From Bacteroidetes bacterium HGW-Bacteroidetes-16 (lineage in GTDB: Bacteria; Bacteroidota; Bacteroidia; Bacteroidales; F082): 49,909 nucleotides of DNA. Numbering within the stretch: the stretch's first letter is position 1; each line of letters starts with the position of its first letter. A model generated the notes under the pieces. The model made no database searches and was not told the DNA's origin. It worked only from the letters and a program-made list of their open reading frames with translations. This document shows positions 25,008 through 33,222 of this stretch, piece after piece. The DNA lies in the NCBI GenBank assembly GCA_002840975.1, contig PHDN01000033.1, positions 1-49,909 of the forward strand, given 5' to 3'. The translations under genes were made by a program, and so were the position numbers.

Positions 25008-27701
25008 TCAGCTTTTTTGAAATTTAATTTTTCGTGAAATTTTCCTGATAGCTATCTCCACATTTTTGATCTCAGCGGACGACAGGTTGATATTATATTC
25101 ATTGGTCAGCAATTGATATCCCGCAGGAATTCCACGGTCGTACACGATCAGCTTCCATGCTCCGGGCCTGAGGTCATTAAAACCAAACGTCCCGTCCTGA
25201 TTGGTAAAAACACGGTAGGTTTCGATGCCATTGTTGACTTCGATGATGAGCTTATCCAATTTTGCCTTTACCGCAATAAAACCTTTCTTATCCTTATTTT
25301 CATCTTCTTCTATCACGATGGCACCGGTTATTTTTCCTGATTTTGTTAAAGATATTTCAAAATAGGTTTTCTCACCCGGAAGGATATCTATTTTATACGG
25401 CCCGGGTGTTTCGGCGATGGTGTTCAGTCCTGATTTTGAATTGTCCATAAACAAAAAATGTGTTCCCGTTTTTACAAATGGAATGTCAAATTCTCCATTT
25501 TTATCTGTAAATACGATATTTCCTGCCAAGGTAAGCAAAATTCCTTCAATATTATCTACACCATGATTTATAATCCTGCCCTGAAGTCCACCGACATCTT
25601 CTTTCCGGGCAACAGGAATATTGAGGGTATAAGTGTACTTTAAGCTGGCACTGAGTACGGTATTGTTCAACGAGTTTTTCCTGAGGTCATAATCTACGCC
25701 CATCGCCACCTCATGGTTGGGGTGCATCAGGTAGCTTGCCTGCAAACCAAGTAAACTCCTGTCGCGATAGTATTCTTCCACCTGGTAACCGTTTTGATAT
25801 TGAAATAAGACTTTAACCTTACTCCCCCAATTGGCATCGAGGGTGGCTCCATAAAAAACATTGGTGAGGCCGCCTGTAAGGTATTGTTGCCCACCCATGT
25901 AACTGACAAAGCCTTTTACAAATATACTCTTGTTAACATTATATTGCAGCGATAAATTTGCGTTGATCACATTCGTGAGTTCACCCGCTTCGAGTGGAAG
26001 GAGGTTTTCTGTTTTGCCCATGGCTCCGTAGGCGTTGATCCCAAAGCGGTTTATTCTGCTGCGTAACCCTATGCGGCCGGTATATTCCTTATAATTAAAT
26101 TTTTTTGGCATGCTCATGTCTTCGTTCGATCGCATACTGACTCCGATATTCAGGCTGTGATTAAAATTGATTGCATAACCTGCCGAAAAACTCAAATTAC
26201 TGCTAAATGGGGCATTGGCATACATGGTATCCAGTGCGATATTGGTATGGTTTAAATTGTAATTCAGCGTTAAATCTACTTTACGGAAAATAGTAGCATT
26301 CACCCCCGATGAAACATATTGTGAGTTTGATAAATACCCGGGGAAGTCCTGGTCGGCTTTGGTGTAGGCAAAAAACATCCTGTAACGTGAGAAATGCACC
26401 CGCAAATCTGTTGAATAGGCCTTGGTGGTTTTTCCATTGGACATCCCCATGGCATACTCAAATTTAATGTCCCCCCACTTAAGTGGACTGGCCTCACCGG
26501 AAAGGGAAAAGAGTTGAGCGGCACTATCTGTTACAAACAATTTGTTCAGGTATCCCAATTTGATGTTCAGCTTTTTTTCTAAAGCATAACTGCCATACAC
26601 CGAGGCCACCCGTTGCAAGTTGGGATAAAACCTGGGGAAATTGATAAAGGTACCGAGGCTGATTTTTTTTAAGGTATGTTCATATTCAAGGCCCCGGCCG
26701 CTTCTCGATCCTTCGGTTAAATCGGTTAAGGTGTAGCTGTTATCGCCAATAGCGGCTCTTGAATGTGGCGAAACATATTTGACGTTGTATTCATCTGTCT
26801 GGCCAAGAATGGGGTTTCCCTGCCGGTTGGGACCACGGAAATGAAAAGCGATCTCCCTTTTTTTTCGATAAGATATGGTGCCTGCCCCGTTAATATCGAA
26901 CATGTACCCATAAAGCCTTTCCCCGGTTTGGTTGTTGGTTACAAAAAGACCGGATATTTTGGTAGGTATCCTATTGTATGAATCGAATTTGATTTTGCCC
27001 GAAGGAATCACATCGAAAACACAGGAGGTTTCACTTGTTGTTTCAGGACTCTCCACAATGGTAGCTGAAAGGCTTACCCCTTTTCGGGTATATTGGATGA
27101 TGTCTTTTTCGGTGGTTACAAATACGCCAATAAACACCGATGAACCCGGATCGATCGCGAACTTTTTGGTTTCTGATATTTTTGCATTGATGATCGTGGC
27201 CTCAATATTGACCTTAGTATTTGATAAATTTTGTACCATAAATTGTACGCTCAGTGTATCTCCCGAAAATACATAATCCGGCGCTTTCATTACGCTGGTT
27301 AAAATGGCATATTGTGGTTTTACATACAATGGAATTTGAATCTCTCCGATTTTACTGTTTTCCGACTTATCCCATGCTTCAATGCCAATGGAATAATCCC
27401 CCACCCCGGTAGATTCGTTCACGTAAAAACTAAAAATTTTTAATTTTTTGCTGGCCCTTTCCACGATAACCGATGAATAATCTGTTAGCTGACTCAGTCC
27501 GTCCGGTGTGGTAATTTTAAGCTGGAACTCTTTATCTGAATCCGTATTATTGACCAACATGATAGCCATGTTGGAGTTGGAACCCGGGTTTAGTTCAATC
27601 TTGTTTTTATTAACCAGTTGTATCTCTAAATCGCCTTTGCCTGCATATATGACCAATGACATGAACCACAGTGATGTAAATACTGAAACAAATTTCCACA
27701 T
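25008..27701 (-). CDS. Large outer-membrane barrel protein, usher candidate
   Basis: An 897-residue protein with a signal peptide (about 1-20). Residues about 25-240 are two Ig-like/NEW3-type domains (MAIMLVNNTDSDKEFQLKIT; VQFMVQNLSNTKVNIEATI). Residues about 245-700 are long alternating amphipathic strands with Tyr/Phe-rich girdles, fitting a β-barrel. Residues about 700-890 are two carboxypeptidase-regulatory-like β domains (GGLQGRIINHGVDNIEGILL; KSGKITGAIVIEEDENKDKK). Barrel plus C-terminal β domains is the order of fimbrial ushers, but I see no certain usher signature, and the N-terminal part differs. It lies between the chaperone-like gene (98 bp) and a small secreted protein (30 bp). 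An alternative is an outer-membrane anchor for the gliding machinery. Confidence 0.8.
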   Translation of the reverse strand: MWKFVSVFTSLWFMSLVIYAGKGDLEIQLVNKNKIELNPGSNSNMAIMLVNNTDSDKEFQLKITTPDGLSQLTDYSSVIVERASKKLKIFSFYVNESTGVGDYSIGIEAWDKSENSKIGEIQIPLYVKPQYAILTSVMKAPDYVFSGDTLSVQFMVQNLSNTKVNIEATIINAKISETKKFAIDPGSSVFIGVFVTTEKDIIQYTRKGVSLSATIVESPETTSETSCVFDVIPSGKIKFDSYNRIPTKISGLFVTNNQTGERLYGYMFDINGAGTISYRKKREIAFHFRGPNRQGNPILGQTDEYNVKYVSPHSRAAIGDNSYTLTDLTEGSRSGRGLEYEHTLKKISLGTFINFPRFYPNLQRVASVYGSYALEKKLNIKLGYLNKLFVTDSAAQLFSLSGEASPLKWGDIKFEYAMGMSNGKTTKAYSTDLRVHFSRYRMFFAYTKADQDFPGYLSNSQYVSSGVNATIFRKVDLTLNYNLNHTNIALDTMYANAPFSSNLSFSAGYAINFNHSLNIGVSMRSNEDMSMPKKFNYKEYTGRIGLRSRINRFGINAYGAMGKTENLLPLEAGELTNVINANLSLQYNVNKSIFVKGFVSYMGGQQYLTGGLTNVFYGATLDANWGSKVKVLFQYQNGYQVEEYYRDRSLLGLQASYLMHPNHEVAMGVDYDLRKNSLNNTVLSASLKYTYTLNIPVARKEDVGGLQGRIINHGVDNIEGILLTLAGNIVFTDKNGEFDIPFVKTGTHFLFMDNSKSGLNTIAETPGPYKIDILPGEKTYFEISLTKSGKITGAIVIEEDENKDKKGFIAVKAKLDKLIIEVNNGIETYRVFTNQDGTFGFNDLRPGAWKLIVYDRGIPAGYQLLTNEYNINLSSAEIKNVEIAIRKISRKIKFQKS

Positions 27702-27799
27702 TTACATGCTTTATTTATAAATTACCAATTACTTATTTCTCTTTTTGAATTGGATGTTATTATCTAATCGTTTTAAAAAGAATAAATGTATGACCGGTA

Positions 27800-28591
27800 T
27801 TAAAAAAAGAGGGTGTATTCTAAACCGAAAACATCATCTCCTTCACCGGCGGCCACAATTACGGTGTGATACGTTTTTTCACTTTCTATTCCCTCCAGGT
27901 CGAACCTGTAACGCGCCGAAGTAGCAGGAAAAAGCCCTTTTTTTGCAGCCATAATTACTTTAACCGATTCGCCGGCATCATTGAACAATTCCATGGAGAC
28001 ATCAGGTACGATGTAATGGTCGCCGGTATTGATGATGTCAACAGCTAAAAACAAGTGGTCGCCTTCTTTTATCAGGCTTGGTTCCAGAAATTCCAGTTTC
28101 CCAATACCAGTATTTGTTATTTCGGTCACTATTTGAATCGCATAGCGTGTTACCGTGTTAATGTTAAATTGCCCTTCCTGAGCAGGGTCGATTGGGTTAA
28201 CACCTTCTACCATCAACACACTCCAGTAAGTGCCTATGATGGTGTCGTTTTGAGGAATGGTTACCTCATATTGAATGTACATGGTTGAGTTACCTGCCAC
28301 GATGGTTGTTTTCGGACTATATTGAATCCAACTGGCATTGGAGCGATCGTGTGAGACGGGGTCGTTGTAATAGGTAAAATCCTCGTAATTGTAAAGCAAA
28401 TCAGTTTGATAAATCCTTACTTCCTGGTCGGTATTGCCGCTGTTTTGAATTTTTATCTCCCCCTTGTACACATCCCCTTTTTCTCCTTTGTTAATATGTC
28501 GCAGACTCCCCACTACTTCAATGGATGCTACAGAAACAAAGGGTAAGAGAGTAATCAGAAAAAATGCAAAAAAAAGTTGAATCGTTCTCAT
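27800..28591 (-). CDS. PapD-like periplasmic chaperone candidate
   Basis: About 263 residues from ATG at 28589-28591, where MRTIQLFFAFFLITLLPFVS begins a good signal peptide; the frame extends nine residues further upstream. The mature part shows two β-sandwich domains. Domain 1 (about 25-145) has YKGEIKIQNSGNTDQEVRIY and VAGNSTMYIQYEVTIP, resembling PapD or DUF916-type chaperone strands. Domain 2 has LEFLEPSLIKEGDHLFLAVD and a long C-terminal strand. The usual PapD basic pair is not obvious. Position between subunit genes and the usher candidate is the main support. It could instead be another structural subunit. Confidence 0.75.
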   Translation of the reverse strand: MRTIQLFFAFFLITLLPFVSVASIEVVGSLRHINKGEKGDVYKGEIKIQNSGNTDQEVRIYQTDLLYNYEDFTYYNDPVSHDRSNASWIQYSPKTTIVAGNSTMYIQYEVTIPQNDTIIGTYWSVLMVEGVNPIDPAQEGQFNINTVTRYAIQIVTEITNTGIGKLEFLEPSLIKEGDHLFLAVDIINTGDHYIVPDVSMELFNDAGESVKVIMAAKKGLFPATSARYRFDLEGIESEKTYHTVIVAAGEGDDVFGLEYTLFF

Positions 28592-28733
28592 GTTTTTATC
28601 TTTTATATTATTTGTCAAGATTACTAAAAATTATCGTATGAATCAAGTTTTTAGCAACTTTTATTCTTAGCATGTTCTTTCATTGGTGGAGCATCAGAGG
28701 CCAGAGGAAGGAATTGAGGACAACAATAAAATA

Positions 28734-28755
28734 GGGGAAGTATAAATACTTCCCC
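28734..28755 (-). terminator. Terminator after the broken subunit gene
   Basis: GGGGAAGTAT (28734-28743) pairs with ATACTTCCCC (28746-28755). On the minus strand it is followed by TATTTTATTG. It separates the subunit genes from the chaperone-like gene. The remainder of 28592-28861 shows nothing else I recognise. Confidence 0.65.
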
Positions 28756-28861
28756 CAATCACTAACCCATGTACCTACTACATTATTGTCAAATATCATT
28801 TAAATAGCATCTCTATGCAAACTGGCAGCCTATTTTTATCAATAAGCGATTGCCATCATGT

Positions 28862-29361
28862 TTAATAACCTGCTGAAAGAGTTAATACAACGGTTGCAGT
28901 AGTGGCACCGGTTGCGAAAATGGTTCCATAAGCACCAGCGGCTCCTGCATCCCAGGCATAATCCAGCTTATAACCGTCACCTGCTGCAGTTCCGGTATAA
29001 CAACTTCCAATTCCAGTTGCGATATCTACTGCTACTGCACCAAGCACCAGTGCGCCGGTACCTGTTCCAACTGTTCCGGCATAATTTGCGTTTGTTGGTA
29101 CGGCGGTAGTAATGAAGTGACAATGGAGGATAGCTGGGCGTAACTTGTACCCGTACCGCCGCTGATGGCTGTACCAGCAACGGTGGTGGTAAGTTCCAAT
29201 GAAACGGCACCGGTAACGCCTGAAGCATTAACAGCGTTAATGAGCAGAACCTCGGGTATACCCATGGTTAATTCCTGGTTTGATGTTACCTGGGCGTTAA
29301 CATTTACACTGAGTATCGAAAAAGCCCCGATCATTGCGATAAAAAAGAATAGTTTTTTCAT
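28862..29361 (-). pseudogene. CYTG-family secreted protein, frameshifted with internal deletion
   Basis: The first part (29361 down to about 29105) encodes MKKLFFFIAMIGAFSILSVN, a signal peptide, then a normal start ending YAQLSSIVTS. The reading frame then becomes nonsense (LLPPYQQTQ). In another frame, from about 29110 to 28864, the sequence continues AVPTNANYAGTVGTGTGALV, GIGSCYTGTAAGDGYKLDYA and a C-terminal strand, which clearly belongs to the same family. Compared with its paralogs, the segment between SSIV and CYTG is about 23 residues short and lacks the V-S-S-G-x-I-P-A-G strand. A deletion of about 65-70 bp explains both the shortening and the shift. An assembly error is the alternative. 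Confidence 0.75.
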
Positions 29362-29397
29362 TTTAGTTTGTTATTTATTTATAAATTTTCTACCCAA

Positions 29398-29405
29398 CAA
29401 ATGTA
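29398..29405 (-). promoter_or_regulatory. -7 promoter element of the broken subunit gene
   Basis: On the minus strand this is TACATTTG, fitting TAnnTTTG, 37 bp before the start codon at 29361. No good -33 TTG is seen, which suits an activated promoter, and direct repeats lie just upstream. Confidence 0.55.
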
Positions 29406-29446
29406 CATTGGGATTTTTGCATAATTATAGGCTTCTTACTTAAATA

Positions 29447-29481
29447 CACTTCATAAAAACTGAAATGCACTTCATAAAAAC
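29447..29481. repeat. Two 14-bp direct repeats with 21-bp period, candidate activator site
   Basis: CACTTCATAAAAAC occurs at 29447-29460 and 29468-29481, identical and separated by 7 bp. The 21-bp period places them on the same face of the helix. They lie 42-76 bp upstream of the -7 box at 29398-29405, a normal activator position. The NarL-type regulator encoded at 30837-31484 is the obvious candidate ligand. Confidence 0.6.
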
Positions 29482-29543
29482 CGATAATTCACACGGCTAT
29501 ATTCGCCGGAAATTTATCTGCGAAATGAGAATGAATAAAATAA

Positions 29544-30110
29544 TTAATTGCCATCGTGGGCGGTAAGCGTAAAGACCACTGTTATATTGTAGGTGGCCGC
29601 AGCTATCTGACTGTAGTTTGCTGCCGGGTTCAGGGGTGCCCAGGTAAAAGTCATCTTGTAGCCATCGTTGTAGCCGGTACCGGTATAACAAGTTGCAATG
29701 TACCTTACTAAAAACTGATCAATTGCTGACAACAGGATGGGGGTGGTGATGGCTGTTCCAAGTGTGCCCCCGCTGTTAGTGGTGGTGCAATTGGCCGAAA
29801 CCAGTGATAAACTCGTTCCGGCAGGAATTGTTCCGCTACTTACTTTCGCCGTAAGCTCCCGGTCGGTACCACCGGGGACGATGGAAGATATTTTAACAAA
29901 TAAATCAGAGTTGGAAACTGATCCCACAGGTGCTCCCGCAGTTGAAGTAGCGAGAGTCAAAGTCACCGGGGCATGGTTGGTTTCTATCAGTGCAAATTCC
30001 GATACTTGTAAGGTAACGTTGTCTCCGGCGGTCCATACTTGGGCCCATGTTGTGATATTAAGCAGGAAACTGATGCCAAGAAGTATGTTTTTTAATCCTG
30101 ATTTATTCAT
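29544..30110 (-). CDS. Small secreted protein, CYTG family, second member
   Basis: 188 residues from ATG at 30108-30110 (MNKSGLKNILLGISFLLNIT, signal peptide ending TTWAQ). The 18-residue upstream extension of the frame lacks signal features and overlaps the preceding gene. Family features: ISSIVPGGTDRELTAKVSSG, the T-I-P-A-G turn, a Thr/Gly-rich loop, YIATCYTGTGYNDGYKMTFT, and C-terminal strand NITVVFTLTAHDGN. It starts 7 bp after the stop of its neighbour at 30118, so the two are one operon. Predicted all-β subunit of a surface structure; this is inference from the locus. Confidence 0.82.
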   Translation of the reverse strand: MNKSGLKNILLGISFLLNITTWAQVWTAGDNVTLQVSEFALIETNHAPVTLTLATSTAGAPVGSVSNSDLFVKISSIVPGGTDRELTAKVSSGTIPAGTSLSLVSANCTTTNSGGTLGTAITTPILLSAIDQFLVRYIATCYTGTGYNDGYKMTFTWAPLNPAANYSQIAAATYNITVVFTLTAHDGN

Positions 30111-30117
30111 GTTCCAT

Positions 30118-30699
30118 TTATTCAGTTGATGTAATGGTATAGGTAATTGCGATTGCCTGGCCATTTTCGTAATTATTGCTATAATTATAGCTCTCCGGAT
30201 TGTCCCAGATATAAGTAAGCCGGTGTCCCCTGTTTGTTCCGGCCCCTGTATAACAACTGCCTATATTGACAATGATATTCTGTGGATAGCTCGAGAGGGT
30301 TATTTCCCCAATGGGCGTGCCCGTTGCCCCGGAACCAAAACCGGCATCCTCACTGATGATAACACGTAAGGTAACATCAGCCGGCAAACTTCCTGAACTG
30401 ATATTGGCGGTAATATAATTTGTTGCCCCCGGATTTACAATGGAGGAGTAATTTAACCAGGTGTTGTCACCCGTATTTGGATTGATGATCTGTTCCACGT
30501 TATTGGGTTCCAAAAATGAATAGCTATAGGTAATTACCTGCTCGCCATCAACAGCAAAGTTGATGAGTGAAACAGGTGGAATGCTTAGCATCAGTGGAAT
30601 CTCTGCCGTGTTGTTGTTCTGACAATAGCCGGATAATGGCATATAAAATAACAGGCCAATTACGGTAATGATAAGGACAGCTTTCTTAAAGTCGACCAC
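30118..30699 (-). CDS. Small secreted protein, CYTG family, first member
   Basis: A 193-residue protein with a signal peptide (1-26, ending SGYCQ). Family features are NTWLNYSSIVNPGATNYITA, N-I-S-S-G-S-L-P-A-D, GTPIGEITLSS, VNIGSCYTGAGTNRGHRLTY and C-terminal strand IAITYTITSTE. It has an extra N-terminal section (residues 35-75), not present in the 164-residue paralog. The single Cys in the CYTG motif has no obvious partner, so it is unlikely to form an intrachain disulfide. It is the first subunit gene after the two-component genes and has its own -7 box at 30719-30726. Confidence 0.83.
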   Translation of the reverse strand: MVDFKKAVLIITVIGLLFYMPLSGYCQNNNTAEIPLMLSIPPVSLINFAVDGEQVITYSYSFLEPNNVEQIINPNTGDNTWLNYSSIVNPGATNYITANISSGSLPADVTLRVIISEDAGFGSGATGTPIGEITLSSYPQNIIVNIGSCYTGAGTNRGHRLTYIWDNPESYNYSNNYENGQAIAITYTITSTE

Positions 30700-30718
30700 T
30701 TTGTGTTAAAATTTGGAA

Positions 30719-30726
30719 CAAAGGTA
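30719..30726 (-). promoter_or_regulatory. -7 promoter element of the first subunit gene
   Basis: On the minus strand this is TACCTTTG, a good TAnnTTTG match, 19 bp before the start codon. No -33 at the right spacing is visible, again suggesting dependence on an activator. Confidence 0.55.
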
Positions 30727-30836
30727 GTTATATCGCAGGTGGAAATAAATAGGCAATTTGCTGATGTCAGGGTTCGAAATGCTGATTCTTGGGTTGAGTT
30801 AACGGGTTTCAGAAATTGTTTGTTAAAACAAGTACC

Positions 30837-31484
30837 TCACCACAAAGAGATCAGCCCTTTTTTTATGGCGTATTTTACCAGATCGGCCGTGGAGTTCATG
30901 TTTAATTTATTCAGGATATTTTGTTTATGTGTGCCGATTGTTTTAATGCTTACGAATAGCAGTTCCGAAATTTCACGGCTCGTTTTCCCATCGGCAATCA
31001 ACTTGAGTATTTCCATTTCCCTTGCCGAAAGCTGAGGATCATCTTCCTGCTTATTTTTTGGTTTTCCAATGTAGTCGTGGATGATGAATTCGGTAATGTC
31101 ATCACTTAAATATTTTTTTCCGGCATATACGGTGTTGATCGCATCAATCAATTCATCATAAGCACAATTTTTAAATAAATAGCCATAGGCCCCCGCCTCA
31201 AGCATTCCTTTAATAAAGTGTTTTTCGGAATGCATGGTCAATGCTATGACCTTGATTTTTGGCGCTTCCATTTGTAAAATCCCGGTAGCTTCAATGCCAT
31301 TGATTATGGGCATTCCTATGTCCATTAAAATGATGTCGGGATTTAGTTTTTTTGCCTTTTCGATGGTCTGTTTACCATTTTCAGCTTGTGCCACAATTTC
31401 GATGTTTAAGGCGCTTGACAACAAAGTCATCAGCCCTTCGCGAAATAATTGATGGTCGTCGGCAATAAGAATTTTTATCGGCAT
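30837..31484 (-). CDS. NarL/LuxR-type response regulator
   Basis: A 215-residue protein. The receiver (1-120) has the acidic pair in KILIADDHQLFREGL, the phospho-acceptor Asp in DIILMDIGMPIINGIEAT, Thr in VIALTMHSE, and the Lys in YLFKNCAYDEL. The C-terminal LuxR helix-turn-helix (150-212) has LSAREMEILKLIADGKTSRE and IGTHKQNILNKLNMNS. The start is 3 bp after the stop of the kinase gene, so they form a cognate pair. It precedes the subunit genes by 137 bp on the same strand and probably controls them. Confidence 0.95.
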   Translation of the reverse strand: MPIKILIADDHQLFREGLMTLLSSALNIEIVAQAENGKQTIEKAKKLNPDIILMDIGMPIINGIEATGILQMEAPKIKVIALTMHSEKHFIKGMLEAGAYGYLFKNCAYDELIDAINTVYAGKKYLSDDITEFIIHDYIGKPKNKQEDDPQLSAREMEILKLIADGKTSREISELLFVSIKTIGTHKQNILNKLNMNSTADLVKYAIKKGLISLW

Positions 31485-31487
31485 GGT

Positions 31488-33008
31488 TTATTTTTTTTTA
31501 ATCGGAATACTTACCATCGCTTTGGTTCCCTTATGAGTTTCAGTTTCAATGTTGAGTTTTCCCTGCATAGAGTCAAGCCGTTCGTGGATGCTAAACAATC
31601 CATGCCCTCCTTTTTTTATAAAATTTAATTCGGATGGATCATCAAAACCATGGCCATTGTCAATCACTGCAAAATAATAAAAATTCTCATCTTTCATAAT
31701 CTGCACCTCAATTAAATCAGCCTCTGCATGTTTTACAACATTGATCAGCAGTTCGCAAATAATGCGATACAATAAAATACGCGTATTGTCATCGATGTCC
31801 AGGCTGGTATCGTTGGTTTGAACCGTGACAGCAATGGGATAATTATTTTTGATCTGATCCAATTTCCATGTAATGGCCTGAATCAGACCCAGTTCATACA
31901 GGATTGGGGGGCTCAAATCATAGGTTAGTGTTCGTGATTGCACAATGGCGTCGCTCAGTAATCCGGTTGATGCCCTAATCATCTTCTGAACCTCAGGGGT
32001 CAGGTTTTTACTTAACAACGACGATAAATTGATGTGGGCGATGGATAGGATTTGACCAACACCATCATGAAGATATTCGGCAATCCTTCTGCGTTCCTTT
32101 TCCTCAGCCAGGATCAATTCCGAGTTCAGTTTTTTTAGCTTCACCTGATAGTTTTTAATTTCTTCAAGGCTGCTTTTTAAATCCTCTTCCGCCTGACGAC
32201 GCAAAGTAATGTCATGTGTAACTCCCCTATATCCAATAAATTTTAATTCGCTGTCGTAAATGGGGAAACCATTTATTTTAAGCCAAATGTCTGTACCGTT
32301 TTTGTGTTGGCCATGGATTTCGATTTCTTTAAAGTCATGCCGGGTATTGAAAACATTAAATAGCAACTCGTTTGATCGTTCGTTGGTTTTTGTACGCGGA
32401 AAATCGAAGAGATACTGTTTTCCGATGACTTCATCGCTTTTGTATCCTAATATTTTATCAACAACTCCGCTCATATAGGTGTATAGTCCTGTGGAATCAA
32501 CTTCCCAAAAATATTCCAGTGCATATTCAGAAATCTGTAAAAAACGGGTTTCACTCTGATTAAACTCCTTGGTTTGTTTCTTAATGAATATTTCCAGGCT
32601 CTCATTCTGTTTTCTTAACAAATCTTCGGCACTTTTTATTCTCAGCATCACTTTTACCTGGGAAATGAGTTCCGCGGTATCGAATGGTTTTGTAATAAAG
32701 GCTTCCGCCCCGATGTTCAGTCCTTTTACCCGGTCTTCGGTATTTTGTCCCAAAGCTGAAACCAGTAGGATGGGAATGTGTTTCGTGAGTTGATCATTCT
32801 TTAAAGCCTGGCATACTTCAAATCCATTCATGCCCGGCATAATGATATCCAGAAGGATGGCGTCGGGCAATTCTTCTTTTACCATTTTAATACCCGATTC
32901 ACCCGAGGAGGCAGTAAACACAAGACTGTCCGGGAAATATCTTATCAAAATAGATCTGATTAAAATCAGGTTATTATCGTTGTCGTCTATAGCCAGAATC
33001 TTTTTCAT
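31488..33008 (-). CDS. REC-PAS-HisKA_3 sensor kinase
   Basis: A 506-residue cytoplasmic protein. An N-terminal receiver (1-125) has ILAIDDNDNNLILIRSIL, Asp in DAILLDIIMPGMNGFEVC and Lys in FITKPFDT. A short coiled coil leads to one PAS/PAC domain (about 155-275, ending GYRGVTHDITLRRQAEEDL). The HisKA_3 dimerisation motif is ERRRIAEYLHDGVGQILSIA, with the phospho-acceptor His, and the HATPase has CELLINVVKHAEAD, DNGHGFD and GGHGLFSIHERLDSMQG. HisKA_3 kinases pair with NarL-type regulators, matching the adjacent gene. The N-terminal receiver means another kinase may feed in. It heads the surface-fibre locus. Confidence 0.95.
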   Translation of the reverse strand: MKKILAIDDNDNNLILIRSILIRYFPDSLVFTASSGESGIKMVKEELPDAILLDIIMPGMNGFEVCQALKNDQLTKHIPILLVSALGQNTEDRVKGLNIGAEAFITKPFDTAELISQVKVMLRIKSAEDLLRKQNESLEIFIKKQTKEFNQSETRFLQISEYALEYFWEVDSTGLYTYMSGVVDKILGYKSDEVIGKQYLFDFPRTKTNERSNELLFNVFNTRHDFKEIEIHGQHKNGTDIWLKINGFPIYDSELKFIGYRGVTHDITLRRQAEEDLKSSLEEIKNYQVKLKKLNSELILAEEKERRRIAEYLHDGVGQILSIAHINLSSLLSKNLTPEVQKMIRASTGLLSDAIVQSRTLTYDLSPPILYELGLIQAITWKLDQIKNNYPIAVTVQTNDTSLDIDDNTRILLYRIICELLINVVKHAEADLIEVQIMKDENFYYFAVIDNGHGFDDPSELNFIKKGGHGLFSIHERLDSMQGKLNIETETHKGTKAMVSIPIKKK

Positions 33009-33222
33009 CCTATTTTAATGCGAATGTTCGAATGGTCAAAGCTACAACAATTCACATCATGATGCAGGGTAAATATTTGGGAAACTGAAAATGAAGCGCT
33101 GTCGCCACCCCTTTTTTACAATAATTGAAAGCGACTTCATAAATGGAACTCAGCCCGGGACTGATATGATACTGCCCCTCGAAATTGGGAGATATTCTAA
33201 ATAGGAAGGTCGTCAGGATGGT

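Noticed and set aside
28862-29361. Programmed ribosomal frameshift in the CYTG gene
   Set aside because: No slippery heptamer or downstream pseudoknot is seen at the switch, and the region is also about 23 residues too short, which points to a deletion.
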